Of a DNA stretch of 64,000 nucleotides, positions 29,587-38,658 are shown in pieces. The first letter of the stretch is position 1. The number at the start of each line of letters is the position of its first letter. Position numbers and translations under genes: made by a program. Source of the DNA: Gammaproteobacteria bacterium (GTDB lineage Bacteria; Pseudomonadota; Gammaproteobacteria; Ga0077554; Ga007554); assembly GCA_023266055.1 (NCBI GenBank), contig JAHFRW010000011.1, positions 1-64,000 on the forward strand, written 5' to 3'. The notes under the pieces were generated by a model that saw nothing but the letters and a program-made list of their open reading frames with translations, was not told the origin of the DNA and made no database searches.

Positions 29587-31176
29587 ATGCGTACGCTGAA
29601 TGCTGTGCTGACAATCTGTTGGATTGGAGTAATGCTGGTGACACCTCCCTGTATTGCCAAATCATACCAATGGATTGATGAGAACGGAATAAAAAATTTC
29701 ACCGATGATCCATCAGCAATACCCCATAGTGCCCAATCGCAGGCCATGACGGATAAAGAGTCCGAAAGTGCCCCACCATTAAAAACATTATTTCCAGCAT
29801 TGGGCATACGAAAAATGCTTGGCGACAGGAATTTTGAAAAATTAAATATGACTTTAGAGGATTATTACAAGGAATACACGCGGGATGCTCGTAATGAAGA
29901 GGCTCTATATAATGCTTTTGGTTCTTTTTCTGTTAATGATGAAAGCTATGAGCCATTACTGGATGAATGGGTTAAGAGCTATCCCGGTAGCTATCAACCC
30001 TATCTTGCACGGGCATTCTATTTTTATAATTCTGGATGGAAAAGCAGAGGCGGTAAGTGGGCAAGTGAGACGACGAATGTCCAGAGTGAAGCGATGAGGC
30101 ATTATTTTTCACAAGCAAAAAAAGATCTTGAACAGGTTTTACAGATCAAGCCGAATCACGTTGTATCCTATTATTTATTGATCAATATGTATAAGGCAAC
30201 GGGAGGGAAATATGAAATCAGGGAGATTGCCAAAAAGGCCCTGAAAGAAAATTCGGGTTCTTTCAGTATTAGATCGTCTTATCTTTTGTCGTTAACTCCC
30301 AGGTGGGGTGGAACGTACACGGAAATGGATCAATTCGCCACAGAAGCTCAGAAATATGTACTTAAAAATCCGAAATTAAAGGCCCTGCAAGGGTATGTAT
30401 TTTATGATGCCGGCAGCATGCATCTTAATGCCAAAAATTATGGGGTAGCCCTCCAGTATCTGGACAAGGCATTATCGTTTGGTGATTTAGCAATGTTCTA
30501 TGAGGAAAGGGCCGATATCTATTATCGGATGGATAAGGATGATGAGGCGTTAAAAGATATTGGTAGAGCTATTGAGATGGCGCCACAGAATGCGGATTTT
30601 TATTTGTTGAGATCAAAAATCCTTGGCAGTAAAAAAATGATGCACGTAGCGCTTAAGGATATCGAGATTGCCGACCAATTAAATCCGAATGATGAATATA
30701 TTGCCAAACAAAAGAAATGGCTCGCCGACTCGTTTATATATTCCGGGTATGCACAACAAAAATCCAAAAATCTTTCAGGTGCCCTGATGGATTTTAATGC
30801 CGCAATACAGATTAACCCCGGTAATGCTGATGCATATTATCGTCGGGCGCGAGTATTTATCGACCAAAAAGATCTGGCCTCTGCCATCAATGATTTAAAC
30901 AAGGCAATTGAGCTTGGTCCAAATAATTTTGATTTTTATCTGTTGATGGATTGGTTATTAACTCAAAAATCTGACTGGTCCGGCATAATAAGCCATTGGA
31001 ACAGATTCATAGCCTTGAATCCAGGTTCTGACAGAGCTTATCTTGAAAGGGGAGGTGCATTTTTTCGTAAGGGTGATTTGTCTTCGGCGGTCGCTGATGC
31101 TAAAAAAGCAGCTGACTTGGGCAATGCCGAAGGCCAAAAGATCGTTGACAGATACAAGGGTCAAGTGGGGAAATAG
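29587..31176 (+). CDS. Exported TPR protein with an N-terminal DUF4124 motif
   Basis: 529 residues. A signal peptide (1-24) is followed by SYQWIDENGIKNFTDDPSAI, the short DUF4124 motif. A DUF4034-like middle part (about 80-270; YKEYTRDARNEEALYNAF, LARAFYFYNSGWKSRGG) precedes six or so TPR-like helical pairs to the end (YYRRARVFIDQKDLASAIND). It should act in the periplasm as a binding scaffold; the partner is unknown. The gene is clearly more AT-rich than proS or rpoB, suggesting horizontal origin. Confidence 0.8.
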   Translation: MRTLNAVLTICWIGVMLVTPPCIAKSYQWIDENGIKNFTDDPSAIPHSAQSQAMTDKESESAPPLKTLFPALGIRKMLGDRNFEKLNMTLEDYYKEYTRDARNEEALYNAFGSFSVNDESYEPLLDEWVKSYPGSYQPYLARAFYFYNSGWKSRGGKWASETTNVQSEAMRHYFSQAKKDLEQVLQIKPNHVVSYYLLINMYKATGGKYEIREIAKKALKENSGSFSIRSSYLLSLTPRWGGTYTEMDQFATEAQKYVLKNPKLKALQGYVFYDAGSMHLNAKNYGVALQYLDKALSFGDLAMFYEERADIYYRMDKDDEALKDIGRAIEMAPQNADFYLLRSKILGSKKMMHVALKDIEIADQLNPNDEYIAKQKKWLADSFIYSGYAQQKSKNLSGALMDFNAAIQINPGNADAYYRRARVFIDQKDLASAINDLNKAIELGPNNFDFYLLMDWLLTQKSDWSGIISHWNRFIALNPGSDRAYLERGGAFFRKGDLSSAVADAKKAADLGNAEGQKIVDRYKGQVGK

Positions 31177-31211
31177 TGAGAGGGGGTAGCGTCTGTTATG
31201 AGCCCACAATG

Positions 31212-31787
31212 TCAGGTTTGAGCAAGCGACGCATCGTTCTGCTTGATCCATATAATTACATCACTTACATTTTTATCGGGTGGAAATACTGGATAAAATG
31301 TTTTTTTAATGACGCCATCTATTGCAATGACCGTTATTCGCTTTATGTAAGTCGATGCCCCGTACTCGAAGGTGGGAAGATTCATCGCGTGCGTTAATTC
31401 AAGCGGTGTATCATTCAAAAGTTCATACGGTAGTGCAAGACGGGTGCTGGCTTCTTTTTGATCGGCCAGGGGTTGTGAGCTAACGCCAAATACCTTTGTA
31501 TCCATTGCGACTAATTGTGTATAATCATTTCTGAACGAGCACACTTGAGGTGTGCACCCCCGAGCTCCCGGAATGTCATTCCATCCAGTCATCGGAGGCG
31601 AGTCTGACCTTCCATTCATGGGATAGAAAAATATTACAGCCGTTCCTGCTACGGCGCCAAGGTCAACACTTTTTCCAGAGGTACTATTAAGGTAAATAGA
31701 GGGTACCCTTGAGCCGAGCAGATGATTACACGCGCCATCATCGACAGGTACCGGTAAATTGTCCGGAAGTTCGTGAAGATCCTTCAT
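31212..31787 (-). CDS. Peroxiredoxin (AhpC/TSA-type redoxin)
   Basis: 191 residues. After FFYPMNG (53-59) comes the redox-active region RGCTPQVCSFRNDY with Cys78 and Cys83, matching two-Cys atypical peroxiredoxins of the PrxQ/BCP kind. VFGVSSQPLADQKEAS is the conserved helix region. It probably reduces peroxides with thioredoxin. A 15-residue stretch before the Cys (SDSPPMTGWNDIPGA) is longer than usual. Confidence 0.8.
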   Translation of the reverse strand: MKDLHELPDNLPVPVDDGACNHLLGSRVPSIYLNSTSGKSVDLGAVAGTAVIFFYPMNGRSDSPPMTGWNDIPGARGCTPQVCSFRNDYTQLVAMDTKVFGVSSQPLADQKEASTRLALPYELLNDTPLELTHAMNLPTFEYGASTYIKRITVIAIDGVIKKTFYPVFPPDKNVSDVIIWIKQNDASLAQT

Positions 31788-31827
31788 TTTCGGGTATTGC
31801 TCCTCTATTCAGGCAGATAGTTCATGG

Positions 31828-32217
31828 CTACGATTTCACGGGGTGTTCCGGAAATTGCGTGACATCGTCACAGATTTCGTACCAGACGGGCTTGCTGGTC
31901 ACAAACTCATGAAAAAGATTGCGAACAATGGGGTCATCATCAAAACAGTTGGCCGCAATGGGGAAGGAATCTTCCTGTGACTCGACTTCACCGAGCGCCG
32001 TGCCACACTTTTGGCAGAAACATCGTGTGTAAATACCAGATTCGTAACGTGAGATGAATTCACGCCCTTGAATCCAACGAAAAGAATCTTTATTAACAAA
32101 AACGATGGTGCTGGCTCCTACTTTTCTGCATTGCGAGCAATGACACGTCCCCATCATGTTTGGCTCAGACGAGAGCTCGAACTTAATGGTACCACAGCAA
32201 CAGCTTCCTCTGATCAT
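31828..32217 (-). CDS. GFA (glutathione-dependent formaldehyde-activating-like) protein
   Basis: 129 residues from ATG at 32217, which has GAGGAA seven bases upstream; the frame is open 13 codons further. The zinc ligands of the GFA/CENP-V fold are visible: GSCCCG at 4-9, GTCHCSQCRK near 23-32 and FCQKCGT. Members range from formaldehyde-glutathione enzymes to unknown functions, so the reaction is open. The 5' end overlaps a truncated gene in another frame. Confidence 0.83.
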   Translation of the reverse strand: MIRGSCCCGTIKFELSSEPNMMGTCHCSQCRKVGASTIVFVNKDSFRWIQGREFISRYESGIYTRCFCQKCGTALGEVESQEDSFPIAANCFDDDPIVRNLFHEFVTSKPVWYEICDDVTQFPEHPVKS

Positions 32218-32422
32218 CTTCGATTCCTCGACCTTCTGGTAAGTGACGCAAGCCATTTATTGGCGTTATCCCCTCTCTGACGTTAAGCGCGACCCCAACC
32301 TTTAGATTTGGCGGCGACGGGTAATGAGCAATGTCATACTTTTCACAAATTTCTTTCTGTGCATTTTCTACCGCCTTACCAAGGCACAACGCATTCTTCA
32401 TCTGCTGAGAATAGCGGCTCAT
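32183..32422 (-). pseudogene. Truncated gene, N-terminal part of a conserved unknown protein
   Basis: 79 codons. The first 65 residues (MSRYSQQMKNALCLGKAVEN, later PNLKVGVALNVREGITPING and LRHLPEG) read like a real protein. The frame then runs into the gfa 5' region (RGIEDDQRK) and ends. From memory, relatives continue with a Gly-Trp-rich segment for another 50 or so residues; I cannot confirm this here. It looks like a 5' remnant joined to gfa by a deletion near 32228. Confidence 0.5.
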
Positions 32423-32441
32423 CAGTTTTTTCTAGGAAAAG

Positions 32442-34100
32442 CTACATATCCACATAGTTCGGCCCACTACCCCCCTCCGGCGTCACCCACGTAATGTTTT
32501 GTAATGGGTCTTTAATGTCGCAGGCTTTGCAGTGCACGCAATTGGCGGCATTGATCTGCAAGCGGGGCGTCTGTTCAGGCGCGCGTACAATTTCGTACAC
32601 CCCCGCCGGGCAATAGCGTTGCTCGGGTGCATCATAAACTTTCAGATTGTGTTCAATGGCAAGCGGGGGCTGGGCGAGTTTGAGATGGATGGGTTGATCT
32701 TCTTCGTGGCTCAGGTTGGACAAATAAATGGAACTGAGTTTGTCGAACGTCAATACGCCATCCGCTTTTGGATAGGTGATGGGCTGGCAGGCAGCAGCGG
32801 GGCGCAGTGATGCATGATCAGCGCCACTATGCTGCAGCGTCCACGGTAGCCGTATGCCAAAATGGCGTAACCACAGATCAACACCGGCATAGGCCATGCC
32901 GCGCCATAAACCCCAGCGTGATAGCGCAGGTTTGACGTTGCGTACTGCGTCGAGATCCTGCTGTATCCATGAATCGGCAAATAATTGTGTATAACCTGTC
33001 AATTCATCGTGACCCGCGCGGCCCTCCGTGCAAATGGCCTGAAACGCCGCTTCAGCAGCAAGCATGCCACTTTTCATGGCATTGTGACTGCCCTTGATGC
33101 GTGGCACGTTCACCAGGCCGGCGCTGCATCCGATTAATGCTCCACCGGGGAAGGTGAGTTTCGGCAATGATTGCAGGCCACCTTCACTGATGGCACGTGC
33201 GCCGTAACTCAAGCGTTCACCGTTGATGAAGGTGTCTCGTATCGCTGGATGCGTTTTGAAACGCTGGAATTCATCAAACAGGCCAAGATGCGGGTTTGCA
33301 TAATCAAGATGGATGACGTAGCCCACTGCAACCGTGTTGTTGTCGAGGTGATATAGGAAGCTGCCCCCTCCGGTATGTGAATCCAGCGGCCAACCCAGGG
33401 TGTGCAACACCAGGCCGGGTTGGTGCCGTGCCGTATCGACACGCCACAATTCCTTGAAACCCAGCCCGTATTTCGGCACATCGGATGCGGCGCGTAATGA
33501 ATAGCGCACTTCAATCTGTTTGGCGAGTGAGCCACGCACGCCTTCAGCGATCAAGGTGTATTTTGCATGCAGTTCCATGCCCGGCGTGTAACCAGATTTG
33601 TGTGTGCTGTCCTTGCTGATGCCCATGTCGCCGGTAGCAACACCCTTAACGCTGTCATCATTGTTATAAAGTATTTCGGCAGCCGCGAAGCCGGGGTAGA
33701 TTTCCACGCCCAACGCTTCGGCTTGTTCGCCCAGCCAGTGGCAGACATTACCCAGGCTGGCAATGTAGTTGCCGTGATTACGCATGATGGGAGGTAACAA
33801 CGCATGCGGGATGTGGGTGCTGCCGGTTTCAGTCAGCAGCAAAAAGCGATCGTCAGTGACCGGTGTGTGTAATGGCGCACCGCGTTCACGCCAGTCAGGG
33901 ATCAGTTCATTCAGCGCAATCGGGTCGATGATGGCACCGGAAAGAATATGTGCGCCTACTTGTGCGCCTTTTTCCAGCACGCATACGCTTATTTCCTGAT
34001 GTGCAGTGGCGGCGAGTTGTTTGAGGCGAATGGCGGCCGCCAGTCCTGCCGGCCCGGCGCCGACAATCAGTACATCATATTCCATTACATCACGTTGCAT
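32442..34100 (-). CDS. Electron transfer flavoprotein-ubiquinone oxidoreductase
   Basis: 552 residues. The FAD-binding motif VLIVGAGPAGLAAAIRL starts at about residue 10; LSGAIIDPIALNELIPDW, GLGFKELW and GCSAGLVNVPRIKGSHNAMK are family signatures. The C-terminal 4Fe-4S domain has NCVHCKACDIKDP and ends PEGGSGPNYVDM. It passes electrons from reduced ETF to ubiquinone at the membrane. It lies 14 nt downstream of a LysR gene and divergent from etfBA, forming one functional unit. Confidence 0.96.
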   Translation of the reverse strand: MQRDVMEYDVLIVGAGPAGLAAAIRLKQLAATAHQEISVCVLEKGAQVGAHILSGAIIDPIALNELIPDWRERGAPLHTPVTDDRFLLLTETGSTHIPHALLPPIMRNHGNYIASLGNVCHWLGEQAEALGVEIYPGFAAAEILYNNDDSVKGVATGDMGISKDSTHKSGYTPGMELHAKYTLIAEGVRGSLAKQIEVRYSLRAASDVPKYGLGFKELWRVDTARHQPGLVLHTLGWPLDSHTGGGSFLYHLDNNTVAVGYVIHLDYANPHLGLFDEFQRFKTHPAIRDTFINGERLSYGARAISEGGLQSLPKLTFPGGALIGCSAGLVNVPRIKGSHNAMKSGMLAAEAAFQAICTEGRAGHDELTGYTQLFADSWIQQDLDAVRNVKPALSRWGLWRGMAYAGVDLWLRHFGIRLPWTLQHSGADHASLRPAAACQPITYPKADGVLTFDKLSSIYLSNLSHEEDQPIHLKLAQPPLAIEHNLKVYDAPEQRYCPAGVYEIVRAPEQTPRLQINAANCVHCKACDIKDPLQNITWVTPEGGSGPNYVDM

Positions 34101-34114
34101 GCTAACCGTACTCT

Positions 34115-35059
34115 TTAGACAATCAGTGGAAGTTTAATTTCATCGCTGCGGGTAATGCCTGCTGTGAGCGTGCGGCATAGCGCCAGAAATTCGCGCATGC
34201 CTGCTGTCTGATATTTCTGTTTGTGCCAGACAAAACGAAACTGGCGGCGTAAATCCAGGTCCGGCGTGGTAATGGGCACCAGGTTGCCACGCCGGAATGC
34301 TTCGTGCAACGCCAGGCGCGAGATGCAGCCAATCCCCAGGCCAAATTCCACGGCACGTTTGATGGCCTCGGTATGTTCCAGTTCCAGGCGGATGTTGAGT
34401 GGCACAGGCTGGTTTTCATTTCGGGTAGCATGGCGTATCGCCCGATCAAGGGTCTCACGTGTCGCCGAGCCGTGTTCGCGCATAATCCAGGGCTCTGCAG
34501 CGAGTGCACCCAGGCTAATGTGCGGGTGTTTGGCAAGGTGATAATGTGAGGCGCAAAATACCACAAGCTCATCTTCTACCCAGCGCTGTGATTCCAGGTC
34601 GGGGTGATGGCAATCACCTTCGATCAAACCCAGGTCAAGCTCATAGCGTGCTACCTGCTGCACTATAGTAGCAGTATTGTGTACCTGTAGCCGGATGCGG
34701 CTTTCGGGGTGTTGTTGCAGAAAAGAGGCGACGATCAGCGTTGCCAGATAATTGCCAATGGTGAGCGTGGCACCAATCTCGATGGTGCCCAGTCCGGATT
34801 TGCCCTGTAGCAGATCTTCGATCTCGCGGGCACGATCCAGTAGTTCCACGGCTTTGGGTAGCAATTGGTGGCCAAGCTCGTTGAGGTGGAGAGTTTTTCC
34901 AACTCGATCAAGGAGTTGTCCGCTAAGCTGGCGTTCAAACCCGCCCAGTGCGGTACTGACAGCGGACTGGGACAGCGACAGCATTCTGGCGGCCTGCGAC
35001 ACGCTTTCACAGCGTCCCACCGCCACAAACACTTCCAATTGCCGTAATGTATATTTCAT
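34115..35059 (-). CDS. LysR-type transcriptional regulator of the ETF module
   Basis: 314 residues. The N-terminal winged helix-turn-helix (LRQLEVFVAVGRCESVSQAA, then RMLSLSQSAVSTALGGFE) is typical; the C-terminal periplasmic-binding-like domain (about 90-300) should sense a ligand. It is divergent from etfB, and a T-N11-A palindrome lies in the shared gap. This geometry is the classical LysR arrangement, so control of etfBA and of the downstream ETF-quinone oxidoreductase gene is likely. Ligand unknown. Confidence 0.9.
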   Translation of the reverse strand: MKYTLRQLEVFVAVGRCESVSQAARMLSLSQSAVSTALGGFERQLSGQLLDRVGKTLHLNELGHQLLPKAVELLDRAREIEDLLQGKSGLGTIEIGATLTIGNYLATLIVASFLQQHPESRIRLQVHNTATIVQQVARYELDLGLIEGDCHHPDLESQRWVEDELVVFCASHYHLAKHPHISLGALAAEPWIMREHGSATRETLDRAIRHATRNENQPVPLNIRLELEHTEAIKRAVEFGLGIGCISRLALHEAFRRGNLVPITTPDLDLRRQFRFVWHKQKYQTAGMREFLALCRTLTAGITRSDEIKLPLIV

Positions 35060-35069
35060 ATCTGCATTT

Positions 35070-35082
35070 TAGATGACATCTA
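35070..35082. promoter_or_regulatory. LysR-type operator (T-N11-A palindrome)
   Basis: TAGATGACATCTA: perfect 6-bp arms TAGATG/CATCTA around one central base, in the T-N11-A format of LysR sites. It starts 11 bases from the lysR ATG and ends 14 bases upstream of the etfB -35 element. Confidence 0.75.
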
Positions 35083-35096
35083 TCTAAATAATCAAC

Positions 35097-35125
35097 TTAA
35101 CAGATGATTGGCGGGAGGATATAAT
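35097..35125 (+). promoter_or_regulatory. etfBA promoter
   Basis: TTAACA (35097-35102) and a perfect TATAAT (35120-35125) separated by 17 bases. The predicted start lies near 35132, just upstream of AGGGGG and the etfB ATG at 35147. The LysR box sits directly upstream, as expected for an activator. Confidence 0.8.
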
Positions 35126-35146
35126 AGTGCAAGTCAGGGGGTTTTC

Positions 35147-35899
35147 ATGAAGATATTGGTCGCGGTAAAGCGTGTGGTAGATTATAACGTCAAGGTGCGC
35201 CTCAAGCCAGACGGTTCTGATGTCGACATTGCCGGCGCAAAAATGGGTATCAACCCATTTGATGAAAATGCGATTGAAGAAGCCTTGCGTTTGAAGGAAC
35301 GCGGTCACGTCTCCGAAGTGGTTGCAGTAACACTGGGCATGGCGGCCTGTCAGGACGTATTGCGCCACGCATTGGCCATGGGCGCGGATCGCGCCATTCT
35401 GGTGGAAACCGATGTGTTGTTGCAGCCGCTGGGCATTGCCAGGCTCCTGAAGGCCGTGGTTGAGCGCGAACAGCCGGACTTAATCATTCTGGGCAAACAG
35501 GCGATTGATGACGATGCTGGTCAGACTGGGCAAATGCTTGCCGCATTGCTGGGTGTGGGGCAGGGCACGTTTATCTCGGCAGTGGACGTGCATGAGGGTG
35601 AAGTGCATGTGACCCGTGAAGTCGATGGCGGCACTGAAACGCTGGCATTACGCTTACCCGCTGTAGTGACTGCCGACTTGCGGCTTAATGAGCCGCGCTA
35701 TGTTAAATTACCCAACCTGATGATGGCAAAAAAGAAGCCGATTCAGACGTATCAAGCAGTCGACTTTGGTATTGATGCTAGCCCGCACCTGAAACAACTC
35801 ACTGTTGCTAATCCACCGACGCGTAAACCCGGTATCAAGCTTGACAGCGTGCAGGAACTTGTAGAAAAACTTCGCACTGAAAAAAAGGTGATAGGATGA
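35147..35899 (+). CDS. etfB: Electron transfer flavoprotein beta subunit
   Basis: 250 residues from ATG at 35147 (KILVAVKRVVDYNVKVRLKP); the open frame continues 13 codons upstream into the promoter, which excludes the earlier start. INPFDENAIEEALRLKE and GKQAIDDDAGQTGQMLAALL are conserved, and VDGGTETLALRLPAVVTADL carries the signature region. It binds AMP and pairs with EtfA. etfA overlaps it by 4 nt. Confidence 0.96.
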   Translation: MKILVAVKRVVDYNVKVRLKPDGSDVDIAGAKMGINPFDENAIEEALRLKERGHVSEVVAVTLGMAACQDVLRHALAMGADRAILVETDVLLQPLGIARLLKAVVEREQPDLIILGKQAIDDDAGQTGQMLAALLGVGQGTFISAVDVHEGEVHVTREVDGGTETLALRLPAVVTADLRLNEPRYVKLPNLMMAKKKPIQTYQAVDFGIDASPHLKQLTVANPPTRKPGIKLDSVQELVEKLRTEKKVIG

Positions 35900-36834
35900 G
35901 CGTTCTGATTCTGGCCGAGCACGATGGCCACACACTCAAGCAGGCCACGTATCGCGCCGTAACAGCCGCACAACACTGGCAGTTACCGGTGCATGTTCTG
36001 GTGGCGGGCCACACTACCGCGGCTATCGCGCAGGAAGCAGCCGCTATTCAGGGTGTGGCGCAGGTGATACAGGTCGATGCCGCCGTGCTGGCACATCCGC
36101 TTGCAGAAGATATTGCCGATTTGCTGGTTCGGGCAGGTGGTGATCATACCGTGATTCTGGCGGCGCATACCGCCTTTGGTAAAAACGTGTTACCACGTGT
36201 TGCCGCGTTGCTGGACGTTGCCATGTTGTCAGATGTCGTGACTATTGTGGGGCCGAAAACCTACGTGCGTCCCATTTACGCTGGCAGTATTTATGCTACG
36301 GTGGAAAGTATCGATGCACTACAGGTGCTCACGATACGTGCCAGCAGCTTTGCTGCTGCGAGCGTATCGCCTGGCAACGCAGCACCCATAGTGATGATGG
36401 ATGTGTCTACGACCACAGCGCATGTACGGTGGCTTGGTCAGGTTCATAATGTATCCGAGCGTCCCGAACTTGCCAGTGCCCGCGTCGTGGTGTCCGGTGG
36501 ACGTTCACTGGGCAGTGCCGAGAAATTCCAGGTGGTATTGGCACCCCTCGCAGAAAAACTGGATGCTGCGCTGGGCGCAACGCGCGCAGCGGTGGATGCC
36601 GGGTTTGCGCCAAATGATATCCAGGTGGGTCAAACAGGTACCGTGGTTGCACCGGAGTTATATATCGCCGTGGGTATTTCCGGCGCGGTGCAACATACGG
36701 CGGGCATGAAAGACAGCAAGGTCATTGTCGCCATTAATCATGACGCCGATGCCGCGATTTTCCAGGTATCAGATTACTATCTGGTAGCCGATTTGTTCGA
36801 GACCGTACCCGCGTTGACGGAAGCACTGGGTTAA
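35896..36834 (+). CDS. etfA: Electron transfer flavoprotein alpha subunit
   Basis: 312 residues. The C-terminal FAD domain has SARVVVSGGRSLGSAEKF, VGQTGTVVAPELYIAVGISG and AVQHTAGMKDSKVIVAINHD, the FAD-binding signature. The heterodimer collects electrons from flavin dehydrogenases and hands them to the ETF-quinone oxidoreductase coded nearby. No acyl-CoA dehydrogenase gene is present in the window. Confidence 0.96.
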   Translation: MSVLILAEHDGHTLKQATYRAVTAAQHWQLPVHVLVAGHTTAAIAQEAAAIQGVAQVIQVDAAVLAHPLAEDIADLLVRAGGDHTVILAAHTAFGKNVLPRVAALLDVAMLSDVVTIVGPKTYVRPIYAGSIYATVESIDALQVLTIRASSFAAASVSPGNAAPIVMMDVSTTTAHVRWLGQVHNVSERPELASARVVVSGGRSLGSAEKFQVVLAPLAEKLDAALGATRAAVDAGFAPNDIQVGQTGTVVAPELYIAVGISGAVQHTAGMKDSKVIVAINHDADAAIFQVSDYYLVADLFETVPALTEALG

Positions 36835-36900
36835 TGCCGTTTAATCCTGGAATTCCCCGTGCGTAGTCGAAACAGTTTAATAATATAGGCCCGTAATGAT

Positions 36901-37677
36901 ATGAGTAATTTAGCAACCGAACGTGTTTTGAGTGTACATCACTGGAACGATACCCTGTTCAGCTTTAAAACCACCCGTGATCCGGGGCTGCGTTTTATCA
37001 ATGGTCAATTTGTCATGATTGGCTTGATGGTCAATGGCAAGCCGCTGATGCGCGCTTACAGCATTGTCAGTGCAAATTATGAAGAATATCTGGAATTTTT
37101 CAGCATCAAGGTTCAGGATGGCCCGTTAACCTCACGTCTGCAACATCTCAAGGAAGGTGATGAGTTGCTGGTGAGTCGCAAACCCACTGGAACGCTGGTG
37201 CTGGATGATCTCCTGCCGGGTAAAAATCTTTACCTGTTGAGCACGGGCACGGGGCTGGCGCCGTTCATGAGCATCATTCAGGATCCGGAAGCGTATGAAC
37301 GGTATGAGAAAGTGATTCTGGTGCACGGTGTGCGATATGTTAACGAACTGGCGTATGCGGACTTCATTAAAGCCGAATTGGCCGAAAATGAATTCTTTGG
37401 CGAGATGATTCGCGAAAAACTCATTTATTATCCGACCGTCACACGTGAAACATTTCTTTATGAGGGGCGCCTTACTGATTTGATCAACAACGGCAAGTTA
37501 TTTGATGACATCGGCCTGCCAGCGATTAACCCCGAACATGACCGCGTTATGCTCTGCGGTAGTCCGGCCATGTTGAAGGAAGCCTGTCATCTCCTCGATC
37601 ACCGCGGTTTCGAGGTTTCGCCGCGTATCGGCGTACCGGGGCAGTATGTGATTGAACGGGCTTTTGTGGAAAAATAG
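36901..37677 (+). CDS. fpr: Ferredoxin/flavodoxin-NADP+ reductase
   Basis: 258 residues. FAD-binding motif RAYSIVSANYEEYLEFF, NADP-binding STGTGLAPFMSIIQDP and VMLCGSPAMLKEA are visible. The C-terminus ends VIERAFVEK, as in the proteobacterial Fpr subclass. It moves electrons between NADPH and ferredoxin or flavodoxin. It follows etfA by 66 nt on the same strand; a hairpin downstream closes the unit. Confidence 0.93.
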   Translation: MSNLATERVLSVHHWNDTLFSFKTTRDPGLRFINGQFVMIGLMVNGKPLMRAYSIVSANYEEYLEFFSIKVQDGPLTSRLQHLKEGDELLVSRKPTGTLVLDDLLPGKNLYLLSTGTGLAPFMSIIQDPEAYERYEKVILVHGVRYVNELAYADFIKAELAENEFFGEMIREKLIYYPTVTRETFLYEGRLTDLINNGKLFDDIGLPAINPEHDRVMLCGSPAMLKEACHLLDHRGFEVSPRIGVPGQYVIERAFVEK

Positions 37678-37704
37678 TGATCACTGTTGTTTCGGTAGTA
37701 TAAA

Positions 37705-37741
37705 TTGATCAGGCACGCCCACATTGGACGCGCCTGATCAA
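37705..37741. terminator. Long hairpin between fpr and the next gene
   Basis: TTGATCAGGC (37705-37714) pairs perfectly with GCCTGATCAA (37732-37741) and the stem extends inward with one mismatch. It separates two convergent genes. There is no clear T-run, so termination strength is uncertain. Confidence 0.55.
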
Positions 37742-37762
37742 ACACTTTATTGAATACAAGAA

Positions 37763-38092
37763 TCAGGCGTATTTTTCAAAATGACTGATTTCGTTGGAAT
37801 GTTCGATTCTTACCGAATCCATGTCTACCAAATCTCCGTACGCTTTTGCGACTGGATTTTTCATGAACTTCGTTTCAACTGCTCTGGCGGCAGATGCATC
37901 TCTCCAAAAAGCCAGGTCAGCCCAGGTTTCACCATCGTGCAGCAACAATAATTTTCTCGATAAAAATCCATCTTCACCCGCCAGAAACTTTGCATTAAGT
38001 GCGTCAGAATGTTTATGAAATTCTTCAATCGCGGTACCCTTTTTCAATTTGAACGTAACATACTCAATACATGGACGATTATGTGATGTCAT
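37763..38092 (-). CDS. Hypothetical dimeric alpha/beta-barrel protein
   Basis: 109 residues, no signal peptide. The pattern (IEYVTFKLKKGTAIEEFHKH, then LLHDGETWADLAFWRDASAA) resembles the antibiotic-biosynthesis-monooxygenase/stress-responsive barrel fold, with the strand-helix order and a conserved-type W-ADL-W segment. No reaction can be assigned. It stands alone on the minus strand. Confidence 0.6.
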   Translation of the reverse strand: MTSHNRPCIEYVTFKLKKGTAIEEFHKHSDALNAKFLAGEDGFLSRKLLLLHDGETWADLAFWRDASAARAVETKFMKNPVAKAYGDLVDMDSVRIEHSNEISHFEKYA

Positions 38093-38293
38093 GCTCCTGT
38101 CTCCTTGGCTTTTAAGTAACGAAACCCATTGCTGTTATTGGTGTTCACAGTAATGATCAAGAGAGTAATTTTACAGAGACTCTCCTGACAGCATGATGTC
38201 AGGAGAGTTTGTTCGATTGGTACTGACGCCTGAAATATGGCGGGTTGTTGGTCTATCGTAATCGTAATCAGAGGTTGGACAAAATCAATGGCA

Positions 38294-38635
38294 TTATTTA
38301 ACGTCGACTTTCAGTATCATGCTTGGATGAATGGCGCACTCAACTTCCACCATGCCTGCCTTATCGAAAACTGCCGGTTTGGATTGGCCTTTCGGATAAG
38401 AGCCCAGATCGAAGGTTTTGATATCTGATAATGAAAAGATGTTGTGGAACCATGGGTCTTCGTTTCTGAAGTGAATAGTGTCGCCAACCTTGATCGAAAC
38501 GGTCTCGATTTTGGCGCCATTCATTACAAAGGATTTATCCTTCTGGCCAATGGTGATTTCTCCTGCGGAGGCGCTTGCAGCCACCAATATGCCCATCAGC
38601 ATTAAACCTGTAGATAGATAACCGGTACGAAACAT
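38294..38635 (-). CDS. Periplasmic cupredoxin (type 1 copper protein)
   Basis: 113 residues. Signal peptide 1-24 (cleavage after ASASA). The plastocyanin-like fold is supported by KVGDTIHFRNEDPWFHNIFS, with a copper-ligand His in FHN, and by VEVECAIHPSMILKV, which supplies Cys, His and Met. It should carry electrons in the periplasm. It lies 23 nt downstream of a dihaem peroxidase gene on the same strand, so it is probably that enzyme's electron donor or partner. Confidence 0.85.
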   Translation of the reverse strand: MFRTGYLSTGLMLMGILVAASASAGEITIGQKDKSFVMNGAKIETVSIKVGDTIHFRNEDPWFHNIFSLSDIKTFDLGSYPKGQSKPAVFDKAGMVEVECAIHPSMILKVDVK

Positions 38636-38658
38636 GCTTTATCTCCTTATGTAGTCAA

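Noticed and set aside
37705-37741. FNR site in the fpr downstream region
   Set aside because: TTGATCAGGC/GCCTGATCAA are separated by 17 bases and lie between convergent genes; a hairpin fits better.
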